Shown in pieces: positions 1 through 9,131 of a DNA stretch of 64,000 nucleotides (position 1 is the first letter of the stretch; each line of letters opens with the position of its first letter). Under the pieces are notes generated by a model. The model saw nothing but the letters and a program-made list of their open reading frames with translations, did no database searches and was not told the origin of the DNA. Source of the DNA: Desulfovibrio legallii (GTDB taxonomy: Bacteria; Desulfobacterota; Desulfovibrionia; Desulfovibrionales; Desulfovibrionaceae); NCBI RefSeq assembly GCF_004309735.1, contig NZ_SIXC01000001.1:149346-213345 (forward strand), written 5' to 3'. A program made the translations under genes and the position numbers.

Positions 1-416
1 CCATGCTGGCCGACCCCTCCATCAACGTGGTCAACCTCATGGCTGAGATGGACACGCTGGAAGAATTTGAAGACCCCAACGAAGTCAAGGTGGTGGTGGA
101 CCGCAACAACGACGCTCTTTATTTTTCGCGCGAGCCCATCCCTTCGCGCAAAAAGGGCGCGGACAAGGTGCCCATGCGCAAGCAGGTCTGCATCATCCCC
201 TTCCGCCGCGACTATCTGCTCCGTTTTAATGAACTGCAGGAAAGCCCGCTGGAAATCTACGAATCCGTGGACATGCTGCGCATCCTTGAATACGGCGAAA
301 AAGTGCGTATGGTGCCTACCGATTGCCGCACTTGGAGCGTGGATACGCCGGAAGACCTGGCCCGTGTGGCCCGGCTGATGGAAGGCGACGACCTCATGCA
401 CGAGTACAGCAAATAA
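1..416 (+). CDS. kdsB: 3-deoxy-manno-octulosonate cytidylyltransferase, C-terminal part
   Basis: The reading frame enters from the left edge, so only the last 137 or so residues are visible. KdsB activates KDO as CMP-KDO in the cytoplasm for lipid A/LPS core assembly. The visible part carries family features: a DPNxVKVV strand, YFSREPIP, a FRRDYLLRF segment followed by ESVDMLRILE, and the closing VDTPEDL motif typical of KdsB C-termini. The stop TAA (414-416) is directly abutted by the ATG of the next gene, so the two are probably co-transcribed. Presence of KdsB implies an LPS-bearing Gram-negative cell. Confidence 0.93.
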   Translation, partial: MLADPSINVVNLMAEMDTLEEFEDPNEVKVVVDRNNDALYFSREPIPSRKKGADKVPMRKQVCIIPFRRDYLLRFNELQESPLEIYESVDMLRILEYGEKVRMVPTDCRTWSVDTPEDLARVARLMEGDDLMHEYSK

Positions 417-1199
417 ATGGCTGCGTCCTTGCCGCCGCGCGACTTTGGCCAGACTGCCCCAGGCCAGTCTGATCCTGGCCAATCTGATCCTGGCGAGAGC
501 GCCCCCGGCCTGTCTGGACCGGCTCCGTCCGATTGCTCTGCGTCCATGTCCCCGGCGGCGGCTGGGCACACTGGCCCGCCCGGCGCAAAGCAACGTCTGG
601 CCGCGGCCATGGAAGAGCTGTGGATAGCCCTGTTTGCCTGGGTGCCCACGCCCGTGGGGCTGGCCTTGCGGCTGCTGGCCTGGCGCTGGCTGTTCGCCCG
701 CTGCGGTTCCGTGCGTTTCGGCACCGGGCTTACCTTGGCGGGCTGCCGGCAGATGCGGCTGGGCGACAACGTGCGGCTGGGCCGAGGCTGCTTTGTTACT
801 GCCACGGATGGCACGCTGGTGCTGGACCACGATGTGGCCCTGTCGCCCTGCGTGCATGTGGGGGCGGACGCGGGACGCATCGAAATCGGGGCGCACACGG
901 CCGTAGGGCCCGGTACGGTCATCCGTGCGGCCAACCACCGCATTGCCAGGCAGGACGTGCCCATCATGCGTCAAGGCCATGTGCCGGGGCAGATCATTAT
1001 TGAAGAAGACGTCTGGATCGGGGCCAACTGCGTCATCACTCCGGACGTGCGCATCGGGCGCGGCGCCGTGGTGGGCGCGGGCGCGGTGGTCACCCGCAAC
1101 GTGGCCCCCTTTACCATTGTGGGCGGGGTGCCCGCCAAGGTCATCGGCATGCGCGGTACAGCCGCCCCCCAAGGCGGCGTGGCGCATCCGCAACATTGA
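417..1199 (+). CDS. Left-handed beta-helix (hexapeptide) O-acyltransferase
   Basis: A 260-aa protein whose residues from about 100 to 245 show hexapeptide-repeat acyltransferase features: IEIGAHTAVGPGTVI, an AANHRI segment, the VWIGANCVI and VRIGRGAVVGAGAVV coils, and the VGGVPAKVIG C-terminal signature of the WbbJ/LacA/NodL group. Such enzymes transfer acetyl or other acyl groups to sugars, consistent with the neighbouring kdsB. The first 60 or so residues are low complexity (repeated PGQSDPG) and unlike the family; ATG at 609 (MEELWIALF) could be the true start. The present start directly abuts the kdsB stop codon. The acceptor sugar cannot be told from sequence. Confidence 0.85.
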   Translation: MAASLPPRDFGQTAPGQSDPGQSDPGESAPGLSGPAPSDCSASMSPAAAGHTGPPGAKQRLAAAMEELWIALFAWVPTPVGLALRLLAWRWLFARCGSVRFGTGLTLAGCRQMRLGDNVRLGRGCFVTATDGTLVLDHDVALSPCVHVGADAGRIEIGAHTAVGPGTVIRAANHRIARQDVPIMRQGHVPGQIIIEEDVWIGANCVITPDVRIGRGAVVGAGAVVTRNVAPFTIVGGVPAKVIGMRGTAAPQGGVAHPQH

Positions 1200-1209
1200 G
1201 GATGAATAT

Positions 1210-1845
1210 ATGGCTTTGCAATGCCTTGTGTTCGACTGCGACGGCGTGCTGCTGGACAGCGTGCCCATCAAGACGCGGGCCTATGCCCGCATTGCCGAAC
1301 CCTTTGGCCCTGAGGCCAGGGACCGCATGGTGCTGTACCATACCCGGCACGGGGGCGTAAGCCGCTATAAAAAGTTCGCCTGGTTTTACCAGGAAGTGCT
1401 GGGCCGGGAGATCACGCCTGAGGAATCCGACGCGCTGGCCCGCCAGTTTGTGGACTATTCTCTGGAAGAGGTACGGCGCTGTCCGTTTATCCCTGGTGCG
1501 GAAGAAACCTTGCGGCGCTGGCGTGGCGTGCTGCCCATGTACGTTTGTTCCGGTGCGCCGGATGAGGAAGTCAAGGCCGTGCTGCGCGAACGTGGCTTAA
1601 AGGATTACTTTATTGGCATCCACGGTTCGCCGCCGGCCAAGGCCGAAGTTCTCAGGCACATTGTCGCGCCTCTGCCCCTGGCTCCGGAAGACGCGCTCAT
1701 GGTGGGCGACGCCCCCACGGACCGGGACGCCGCCGCACAGGTGGGCACGCTGTTTTATGGCGTGGGGCCGGAGCTGCAAGGCGGGGAACATCCTTGGGGG
1801 CCTGACCTCACGGGGCTCAATGAATGGATTGCGGCCCGGGTATGA
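1210..1845 (+). CDS. HAD-superfamily phosphatase
   Basis: A 211-aa haloacid dehalogenase-type hydrolase. Motif I is FDCDGVLLDS with the nucleophile/acid pair D9 and D11, motif II is VCSGAP, a PPAKAEVL lysine fits motif III, and motif IV is MVGDAPTDRDAA (D167, D171). An all-alpha cap between motifs I and II suggests a beta-phosphoglucomutase/phosphoglycolate phosphatase-like fold acting on a small phosphorylated metabolite. The start was chosen at ATG 1210 because GAGG lies 8 nt upstream and the ORF upstream of it only overlaps the acyltransferase. The substrate is unknown; context hints at sugar-phosphate metabolism. Confidence 0.85.
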   Translation: MALQCLVFDCDGVLLDSVPIKTRAYARIAEPFGPEARDRMVLYHTRHGGVSRYKKFAWFYQEVLGREITPEESDALARQFVDYSLEEVRRCPFIPGAEETLRRWRGVLPMYVCSGAPDEEVKAVLRERGLKDYFIGIHGSPPAKAEVLRHIVAPLPLAPEDALMVGDAPTDRDAAAQVGTLFYGVGPELQGGEHPWGPDLTGLNEWIAARV

Positions 1846-2930
1846 CGCGCAGAACCGCCGTATTTTTTCTCCGCAGCCGCAAGCCTGCGGCCCGTGCTCT
1901 GGCCCGACGGCTGCCCCGGCTGCTGGCCCCTGTGCTGGTGTATCCCCTGCTGGCCTTGGTGGCGCTGTCGCTCACGGCTTGCGACAATGACAGCAAAGAG
2001 ACGCCGACGACGTCAACAACGACTTCGGCGGCCCTCCAGCATGCCGCCAAGGGCCAAAATCAAACCGCCGACCAGCCGCAACCAGCTGACAGTGACCAAG
2101 CCCTTCCCTTGCCCACGGAGGTGGAGCGGGCAAAGGCCGACGCCGTGGTGGCCTTTTATAACGACGCGCTCAATGCGTTGGCTTCCGGCCGCTACGGGCA
2201 GGCCGATCTGCTCATGGTGCAGACCCGTTACTATCTGCAGGAATGGCAGTTGCTGCCTCGCCCTGAGGCTTCGGGCGACGAAGACCGCGCGCTGGCCCGG
2301 CAGCTGACGCCGCCCGCCGGGCTGCTGCCGGAAGCGGACGCGACGCTGCTGGTCCGCCAGGCGGAAATCATGGCCAAAACCGCGGCCAGCATCAGGGCGG
2401 ATTATCGTGCGTTGGAGCGCTACGTTAAGGACGTGGACATTCAGGACGACGGGGTCAAGGGTCGGGCCTTGGCGGCAAGCATGGAAAAAGCGCACGCGGA
2501 GTTTGCGGCGGCGCGGGAAAGTTATGTGCGCACGGTGGAGGCCCATGCCGTGACGGCCGAGGGCCTGCTTTTGCGCGGACACCCGTTGCGGCGGCAGATT
2601 CTGGCTGCGGAGCGGGTGTTTGCCGGCTGCGGCGCGGTTGCCCGGCTGCTCACGCCGCCCGTGCCGGACCATGCGGCCTTGCGCGCACAGCTGCATGATC
2701 TGCGGGCGGCTTTGGCCACGGCTGGCCGCCCGCCCTTTCTTGCTGCACCGGAGGTGGAGCGCCTGTTCCGCGCCTTTCTGAAAACGGCCGCAGGGTATGA
2801 AACCCTGTTGGCGCAAGGGGTGGAGGCACAGTTCTTCAGCGCGCCCCTGCGCCAGCGCATGAACGACGCCGTGCGCAACAGCCGCGCCGCCTACAATGCC
2901 TTTGTGCGCGCCGCCAACACGGAGCAATAA
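1842..2930 (+). CDS. Predicted lipoprotein of unknown function
   Basis: A 362-aa protein whose ATG overlaps the TGA of the HAD gene (ATGA), indicating translational coupling. After a long basic N-region, a hydrophobic stretch ends in a lipobox LTAC with Cys47, followed by a Thr/Ser-rich linker, so it is expected to be lipidated and anchored in the envelope. The rest is alpha-helical and Ala/Arg/Leu-rich with no motif I recognise. The n-region is unusually long for signal peptidase II substrates, so translation may begin further downstream. It ends 39 nt from the convergent activase gene. Confidence 0.75.
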   Translation: MTRRTAVFFLRSRKPAARALARRLPRLLAPVLVYPLLALVALSLTACDNDSKETPTTSTTTSAALQHAAKGQNQTADQPQPADSDQALPLPTEVERAKADAVVAFYNDALNALASGRYGQADLLMVQTRYYLQEWQLLPRPEASGDEDRALARQLTPPAGLLPEADATLLVRQAEIMAKTAASIRADYRALERYVKDVDIQDDGVKGRALAASMEKAHAEFAAARESYVRTVEAHAVTAEGLLLRGHPLRRQILAAERVFAGCGAVARLLTPPVPDHAALRAQLHDLRAALATAGRPPFLAAPEVERLFRAFLKTAAGYETLLAQGVEAQFFSAPLRQRMNDAVRNSRAAYNAFVRAANTEQ

Positions 2931-2969
2931 AAGAAAAGTTCCCTTCCCCCCATATTTTCCCCCATACAT

Positions 2970-5900
2970 CTACCCCGGCAGCAAGCCGGCCAGCTGTGGG
3001 AGCAGGGAGATGGCAGCCGAAAGGGTGCGGCGGGCGACCGCGCGGCGTTCCGCCACGGGCCGTGTGCGGGCCACGGGGCTTGCGGCGGGCTGCGGCGCTT
3101 CCTGTGTCTCTCGGCGTTCCTTGGCCAAGGCCATGAACAGGCGGATGCGGTTGAGCTGGTTGGCCTCGCTGCTGCCGGGGTCGTAGTCAATAGCCATGAT
3201 GTTGGCTTCTTCGTGCAGGCGGCGCACGGTCTTGAAGGAGCCGCGCCCCACCACATGGTTGGGCAGGCAGCCAAAGGGCTGCAGGCAGAGCACGTTGTTG
3301 ACGCCGTGGTGCATGAATTCCAGCATTTCTGCGGGCAGCAGCCAGCCTTCGCCAGCGGCGTTGCCCAGGGAGAGGGCCTGTTCGCCCAGCTGGGCCAGGC
3401 CGTCAATATGTGCCACGGGCATAATTTTGTCTGCCAGCGGGGAGCTCGCCAGCAGGGCACGCGGGCCCCGGCGCAGTTTTTCCACCCGGCGGATGGCCAG
3501 AGCGCTGCCCAGGGCCGCCAGGGTAGCGCCGCCCTGGGCCCGCCAGTCATAGATGGAATCCATCAGACAGTAGAGCATGAAGTTGGTCAGGTCCGGCAGG
3601 AGCGGTTCGCCGCCTTCCTGACGAATCTGGGACACGATATGTTTATTGGCGTCCTCGTGGTAGGTAAGGAGGATTTCGCCCACCACGGCCACGCGCGGAC
3701 GTGGGGCCACATCCAGAGGGATTTGTTCAAAATCGCGCAGCAGGCGGGGCATCTGCTTCTGAAAGGCGTCCACATCGCCTTTGCGAACGCTGGGGGCCAG
3801 GGTGCGCAGCCAGGCCTGGGTGCGGTCTTCGGTGTCGCCCTTATGGCGTTCGTGGGTGCCTGTGAACAGCGAGAGGCGCTGGAGCATATCGCCGCCCAGC
3901 ATGCCGAGAACCATGCGCCCCAGCAGGGCGCGGGAGGGTCTGAATCCGGGCTGGTTGTTTGCGCCGGAGGAGCTGAGCCGCAGAACGGGTACCTGTGGAA
4001 AGCCGCACTCCCGCAGCGCCTTGCGCAGCATGCCGGGGTAGTTGCTGGCCCGGCATGGGCCGCAGGTCTGGGAAAAGAGCAGGGCCGTACGCGCGGGGTC
4101 GCAATGCCCGTCGCAAAGGGCTTCCAGCAGCTGGCCGATGGCCACAATAGCCGGGTAGCAGGCGTCGTTGTTCACATAGGCCTGGCCCAGGTCCACGGCC
4201 CTGGCACTGACCTCAGGCAGCAATCGCACCTGGTGGCCTTCGCCCTCCAGGGCTTCCACCAGCAGGGGAAAGTGCAGGGGGGCCATTTGGGGCACCAGGA
4301 TGGTGTGGCTGGCGGCGTGGTGTCGGGTGAACGCGGTCGGAGCGGCCAGAAGTGCGGCTCGTTCCGCCGTTGCGGCTTCGGAACGGGAACGGGTCACGGC
4401 CAAGAGCGAACGGATGCGGATGCGGGCCGAGGCCAGGGCGTTGCCCTCGTCCATCTTGATCAGGGTATAGAGTTTGCCGCTGGCACGCAGCAGCTCACGC
4501 ACCTGATCCGTGGTGATGGCGTCCAGGCCGCAGCCGAAAGAGGTAATCTGCACCAGCTCCACCCGCGCGCCGGCGTGGTTCGCTTGCCCCACCCAGGCGG
4601 CCGCGCGGTACAGTCGGGCAGGGTAGGTCCACTGGTTGCGCACGCGCAGGCCCTGCAGCAGAGGGCTGTCCATGCCGCCATGGGGGATGGCGTCTTCGCT
4701 GATGACCGCCGCCCCCAGACCGGCAATGAACTCCGGCAGGCCGTGGTGCACCTGTGGATCCACATGGTAGGGCCGGCCGGCCAGCACCACCAGGGAGCCG
4801 TGGTTGCGCCGCACGTCGTCATAGATGCGGTTGGCTTCTGTGCGCAGTTCGTGCCAGTAGCGGCGTTGTTCTTGCGAGGCCAGGCGTACGGCGGCCCGCA
4901 CCTGGGCGCGGGGCAGGCCAAATTCTCGGCAGAGGTTGCGCACCAGGGAGGCCGTGTGGGTCAGGTTGACAAAAGGGGCGTGCAGCACGGCTCCGGCTTG
5001 GGCCAGTTCCGGCAGATTTTCGCGCACCACCTGCGGGTAACCGCAGGCCACAGGGCAGGAGAAGGTGTCGCAGAGTTCGGGAAATTCCTGCGCTTCGCGC
5101 GGGATGCAGGGGAAGAAGATGTGCTTTATGCCCCGGTCCAGCAGGGCCAGGACATGCCCATGGGCCAGTTTTGCCGGGTAGCAGACGCTCTGTGAAGGCA
5201 CGGAGGTCAGACCCGCCGCGAACAAGGCGCGGTTGGTGGGCGGGGAGACTTCTACCCGGTAGCCCAGGTTGGTAAAGAGGGTAAACCAGAAGGGGTAGTG
5301 CGTGTACATGTTGAGCACGCGCGGAATGCCCAGCCGTCCGCGGGGCGCGGCGTCCTCCGGCAGCGGTTCATAGCGGAAGAGGCGTTGGTTTTTCCAGGCA
5401 AACAGGTTGGGGGCGGGCGGCGCGGCCCCCCGGCGGGATTCGCTGAAGCGGTCGCAGCGGTTGCCCGCAATATGACGGGTGCCGTGGGAAAAACGCGTTT
5501 CGGTCAGCAGGCAGTGGTTGCCGCAGTCTCGGCAGCGGAAGCTGCGGGTACGCATGACCAGGCTCCGGATGAGCGCGCCGGAGAGCGGCGAGCGGGCCCT
5601 GGCGTCGGCCAAGGTCTCCTGGGCGGACAAGGCCGCGCCAAAGGCCCCCATGAGCCCGGAAAGGGCTGGTCGGTACACGGGGTGGCCCAAGGTGCGCTCC
5701 ATGGCGCAGAGCAGGGCGTCATTGAGAAAGGCCCCGCCCTGCACCACCACATGCTCGCCCAGTTCAGCCACACTTTTGATGCGCAGCACCTTGTCCAGGG
5801 CGTTGCGCACTACGGAATAACACAGCCCGGCCGCAATGTCCGAAACCTGCATGCCTTCTTTTTGTGCCTGGGTCACCTTGGAGTTCATGAAGACTGTGCA

Positions 5901-7364
5901 GCGCGAGCCAAGGTCTGCCGGGTGGGCGGCAAAGAGGGCCAGCCGGACAAATTCCTCCATGTCCAGGCCCAATCCGCGTGCGAAACTTTCCAAAAAAGCC
6001 CCACAGCCGGCGGAGCAGGCCTCGTTGAGGTTCACATCGCTGATGACGCCGTTTTCCACCTTCAGGCACTTCATGTCCTGGCCGCCGATGTCGATGACGT
6101 AGCTCACCTGGGGCGCCAGACGCAACGCCGCCTTGAAGTGCGCCAGAGTTTCCACCAGCACGCAGTCCACTCCCAGGGCGGATTCCGCCAGATGGGCCCC
6201 GTAGCCTGTCGCTCCGGCCCCGGCCAGCCATGCGCCTTCCGGAATTTTGTCCAGCATGTCGGCCAGGGCGGGCAGCAGGGTTTGCAGCGGGTTGCCGCCG
6301 TTGGAGGCGTAGCGCCAGTCCAGCGGGGTCTGCCCCGCGTCCATAAGCACGGCCTTGACGGTGGTGGAACCCAGGTCCAGCCCCAGATACAGGGGGCCTC
6401 TGGCGGCGGTGAGCAGCCCCTTTTGCGGCTGGGCCGGGGCCGGCTGGCGTTCCCTGAAGGTCGCATAGGCCTGCTCGTCGGCAAAAAGCTGGGGCAGGGC
6501 GCGAGCCGTGATCGGCAGGGGTTCGTCCACCAGGGCGGCGGCCCGCTCGGCCAGGCGGGACAAATCTACCGCCGTGTCGTTGCCGCGCACGCACAGGGCC
6601 GCCCCTATGGCGGCGGCGCATTGGGCGTGGGGCAGGGCCACTACGGCTTCCGGCTTCAGGTTGAGGGAGGCGATGAAGAGCTTTTTGAGCTCCGGCAGAA
6701 AATGCAAGGGGCCGCCCAAAAAGGCCACCTTGCCTGCAATGGGCCGGCCGCAGGCCAGACCGCCGATAGTCTGCTCCACCACAGCTTGCAAAATGGAGGC
6801 CGCAATGTCCTCGCGGGGCACGCCGCCATTGAGCAGGGGCACAATGTCCGTCTTGGCGAACACGCCGCAGCGCGAAGCAATGGGGTAGAGGGTTGTGTGA
6901 CGCGCGGCCAAGGCGTTGAGCCCTCCGGCGTCGGTATTGAGCAGACGGGCCATCTGGTCGATGAAGGCCCCTGTGCCGCCGGCACAGGATTCGTTCATGC
7001 GCAGTTCCACATCCTGCCCGAGGTAGAGCAGCTTGGCGTCCTCGCCGCCCAGCTCCACGGCCACTGTGGTGTCTGGTGCGGCGTGGCCCACGGCGCGGGC
7101 CGTGGCCAGCAGTTCCTGCATGAAGGGAAGGTCGAGCCGCGCGCCCAAATCAAGCGCGCCAGATCCGGTGATGGCGGCGACAACGCGCGTGCCGGGACGG
7201 CGGGTCGCCAGATCCGTCAGCAGACCGGCGAGGGTGGAGCGCACCGCAGTGCCGTGTCTGTTGTAACGAGTTTCCAGAACATGGCCGTCGGCGTCCAGCA
7301 AGGCCAGTTTTACTGTAGTGGAGCCGATATCCAGGCCCAGCAGAGCCGCAGAATTCGGTAACAC
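2970..7364 (-). CDS. Giant 2-hydroxyacyl-CoA dehydratase activase-like protein (two BcrA/BadF ATPase domains + DUF2229 + HgdB-like region)
   Basis: About 1464 aa. Domain 1 (residues 9-270) begins LGLDIGSTTVKL and has ESCAGGTGAF with C127. Domain 2 (about 325-600) repeats LGLDLGSTTVKAVL, then IGGQDMKCLK and NEACSAGCGAF (C450, C454), equivalent to the cluster-binding cysteine region of HgdC-type activators. From about 680 a DUF2229-like part (IPRVLNMYTHYPFW) leads into a region with TSFGCGLDA and QTCGPCRASNYPG, resembling the D component of 2-hydroxyglutaryl-CoA dehydratase. Family knowledge: activators use ATP to drive low-potential electron transfer from a [4Fe-4S] cluster. The reaction of these large fusions is unknown. 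The GTG start at 7364 is preceded by GAGGA at 7 nt; the TTG at 7439 has no ribosome binding site. Confidence 0.88.
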   Translation of the reverse strand: MLPNSAALLGLDIGSTTVKLALLDADGHVLETRYNRHGTAVRSTLAGLLTDLATRRPGTRVVAAITGSGALDLGARLDLPFMQELLATARAVGHAAPDTTVAVELGGEDAKLLYLGQDVELRMNESCAGGTGAFIDQMARLLNTDAGGLNALAARHTTLYPIASRCGVFAKTDIVPLLNGGVPREDIAASILQAVVEQTIGGLACGRPIAGKVAFLGGPLHFLPELKKLFIASLNLKPEAVVALPHAQCAAAIGAALCVRGNDTAVDLSRLAERAAALVDEPLPITARALPQLFADEQAYATFRERQPAPAQPQKGLLTAARGPLYLGLDLGSTTVKAVLMDAGQTPLDWRYASNGGNPLQTLLPALADMLDKIPEGAWLAGAGATGYGAHLAESALGVDCVLVETLAHFKAALRLAPQVSYVIDIGGQDMKCLKVENGVISDVNLNEACSAGCGAFLESFARGLGLDMEEFVRLALFAAHPADLGSRCTVFMNSKVTQAQKEGMQVSDIAAGLCYSVVRNALDKVLRIKSVAELGEHVVVQGGAFLNDALLCAMERTLGHPVYRPALSGLMGAFGAALSAQETLADARARSPLSGALIRSLVMRTRSFRCRDCGNHCLLTETRFSHGTRHIAGNRCDRFSESRRGAAPPAPNLFAWKNQRLFRYEPLPEDAAPRGRLGIPRVLNMYTHYPFWFTLFTNLGYRVEVSPPTNRALFAAGLTSVPSQSVCYPAKLAHGHVLALLDRGIKHIFFPCIPREAQEFPELCDTFSCPVACGYPQVVRENLPELAQAGAVLHAPFVNLTHTASLVRNLCREFGLPRAQVRAAVRLASQEQRRYWHELRTEANRIYDDVRRNHGSLVVLAGRPYHVDPQVHHGLPEFIAGLGAAVISEDAIPHGGMDSPLLQGLRVRNQWTYPARLYRAAAWVGQANHAGARVELVQITSFGCGLDAITTDQVRELLRASGKLYTLIKMDEGNALASARIRIRSLLAVTRSRSEAATAERAALLAAPTAFTRHHAASHTILVPQMAPLHFPLLVEALEGEGHQVRLLPEVSARAVDLGQAYVNNDACYPAIVAIGQLLEALCDGHCDPARTALLFSQTCGPCRASNYPGMLRKALRECGFPQVPVLRLSSSGANNQPGFRPSRALLGRMVLGMLGGDMLQRLSLFTGTHERHKGDTEDRTQAWLRTLAPSVRKGDVDAFQKQMPRLLRDFEQIPLDVAPRPRVAVVGEILLTYHEDANKHIVSQIRQEGGEPLLPDLTNFMLYCLMDSIYDWRAQGGATLAALGSALAIRRVEKLRRGPRALLASSPLADKIMPVAHIDGLAQLGEQALSLGNAAGEGWLLPAEMLEFMHHGVNNVLCLQPFGCLPNHVVGRGSFKTVRRLHEEANIMAIDYDPGSSEANQLNRIRLFMALAKERRETQEAPQPAASPVARTRPVAERRAVARRTLSAAISLLPQLAGLLPG

Positions 7365-7605
7365 GGGCAAGTCCTCATAGTGCCGAAGGGGTGTGGGCGA
7401 AGGCGGGCTTGCAAAGCAAAAAATGTGCGTAAGGCACAAGAAAGGCGCCGCCAGAGCCGCGGGCGAGCGCGCCGCCTTCCGATACGTTTTCAGGCTAGCG
7501 GATTGCCCAGAAATTACAAGGGGCCTGGTGAGTTTTTTTTCACTTACAATTTTTTGTCGTCGGTGGGCAGAAGGAAAACGCTTTTGTCAACGCTTCAGAC
7601 AAGAC

Positions 7606-7645
7606 GACAACGCGGCTCCCGTACTGCTGCGGGGGCCGCGTTGTC
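7606..7645 (-). terminator. Long hairpin after the M23 peptidase gene
   Basis: Arms 7606-7621 and 7630-7645 pair over 16 bp with a single G-T wobble (core GACAACGCGGC/GCCGCGTTGTC), closing an 8-nt loop. It begins 26 nt past the stop of the minus-strand M23 gene, where a transcription terminator is expected. No strong T-run follows on the minus strand, so it may act as an RNA 3'-end stabiliser rather than a classical intrinsic terminator. Confidence 0.6.
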
Positions 7646-7671
7646 ATGGTCTTTTACTGCAATAAGTTGCC

Positions 7672-8997
7672 CTATGGGGCATTGGAGGCGTCCAGACGGC
7701 CAGTGATGTTGTCGCGGATCCACTTGGGGTCCAGCCACTCCAAAGGAGTGACTTCCACACCGCCCACCAGAATACCGAAGTGCAGATGGTCGCCGAAGGC
7801 CAGGCCCGTGCTGCCCGTGTGGGCAATGGTTTGTCCTTTCTGTACCACATCGCCCACCTTGACCTGGATGTCGCTGAGGTGAGAGTAGAGCGACATGAGC
7901 CCCAAGCCGTGATCGATGACCACCAGGTTGCCGTAGATGCCCAGCTCGCCCGTAAAGACTACGCGCCCGCTGTTGGCCGCCGGCACCTCGGCGTTGCGGA
8001 CAGAAGCCAGGTCAAAGCCCAGGTGGTAGGATTCGCCCACCAGCTTGCCCTGGTAATTGTAAAATCGGTGGTCGGCAAAGCCCGCCCGGGCAGCGGAACG
8101 CGGCAGCCTGGCAAAAGCGCCGCTCCAGAGCATGGCGGCGGCGGTGTTTTTGCCGATTTCGCGCAGGGTCTGGGCATTGGCCGCACGCACATTGTTATTG
8201 ATATAGAGGTAGCAGTCCAGGGGGTTGGCAACCTGCGGGGCCAGGTGTTGCAGTTTGTTCTGCACGCTCATGAGGAAGTTGTCGCTGAGCTCCAGGCTGT
8301 CACTTTTGAAGGTGCGTTCGTAAGCCATGACTGTAAGACGGCTTTTGGTCACGTTGCCGGCCAGGTCTGTGGCGGTGATTTCTACGCTGTTTTTGTATTC
8401 GCGGGCGGGCATGGTGTAGGGATAGGGGAAAAAGCAGATGTAACTGCCGTCTTTTTGCTGGTAGCCGGGCACAAAATAGCCCGCCACCAGCACGCCGCTG
8501 TCGCTCACGTCTTCATCAACAGTATAGCGCACTACGGCGGCGCCGCCCCGTCGCACGTTGGGGGGCAGCGTTTTGACAGAAATGCGCGGCGGCTGGGTAT
8601 CCAGGCGCATGGCCATCTGTACGGTGCGGGTGTTGCCCTGGCCGAAACCGGCCAACGAGCCGTCAGTGGCGCGGATTTCCAGATCAAAAGCGCCTTCGTG
8701 CAGGTTGGCGCCGGCAAGGGGCACCTCCACCGTGCGTTCCGGCAGATATTTTTCAAAATGCTTGCTGAAGATGGTGTTCAGCGTATTGTTTTTACGCACG
8801 CCCACCGTGACGGCGCGGATGCCCGAAGCATCCTTCATGGCGATCTTGATCACGCTGGCGGGCGACACCCGGCCTGTCTGCGGCTGCACAACAACCTGCG
8901 GCCCGTCCAGATCTTTAAAAAAAACATATCCGCCGGCCGCCAGAACGGCCAGTACGATAAACCCCAGTATTGTCGAAAGCATGTTTCGTTTGCGCAT
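7672..8997 (-). CDS. M23 (LytM-type) metallopeptidase, membrane anchored
   Basis: A 441-aa protein with an N-terminal transmembrane segment (about residues 7-26) and a C-terminal peptidase domain exposed to the periplasm. The zinc-site motifs are intact: HLGFD (H325, D329) and HLH (H404, H406), which suggests an active peptidoglycan endopeptidase rather than a degenerate EnvC-type activator. The central 250 residues are beta-rich and not recognised. The start at 8997 (MRKRN) is supported by AGGAG 6 nt upstream; the longer ORF start at 9054 lacks this. It is divergent from pcm. Confidence 0.9.
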   Translation of the reverse strand: MRKRNMLSTILGFIVLAVLAAGGYVFFKDLDGPQVVVQPQTGRVSPASVIKIAMKDASGIRAVTVGVRKNNTLNTIFSKHFEKYLPERTVEVPLAGANLHEGAFDLEIRATDGSLAGFGQGNTRTVQMAMRLDTQPPRISVKTLPPNVRRGGAAVVRYTVDEDVSDSGVLVAGYFVPGYQQKDGSYICFFPYPYTMPAREYKNSVEITATDLAGNVTKSRLTVMAYERTFKSDSLELSDNFLMSVQNKLQHLAPQVANPLDCYLYINNNVRAANAQTLREIGKNTAAAMLWSGAFARLPRSAARAGFADHRFYNYQGKLVGESYHLGFDLASVRNAEVPAANSGRVVFTGELGIYGNLVVIDHGLGLMSLYSHLSDIQVKVGDVVQKGQTIAHTGSTGLAFGDHLHFGILVGGVEVTPLEWLDPKWIRDNITGRLDASNAP

Positions 8998-9131
8998 ATC
9001 TACTCCTGCTCTTGCTACCCCGGTAAGCCTTGCACAAAGCGAAGCTGTTTTCAAGGAAAAGTCTGGAAGTTTTCATAACACGCCCGTACCGCATTGACTT
9101 GCGGGACAAAATCTGGTTTCACTTCCGCCAT

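Noticed and set aside
3213-7361. Very long plus-strand frames opposite the activase gene
   Set aside because: They mirror the minus-strand coding sequence, lack motifs and ribosome binding sites, and arise from high GC.
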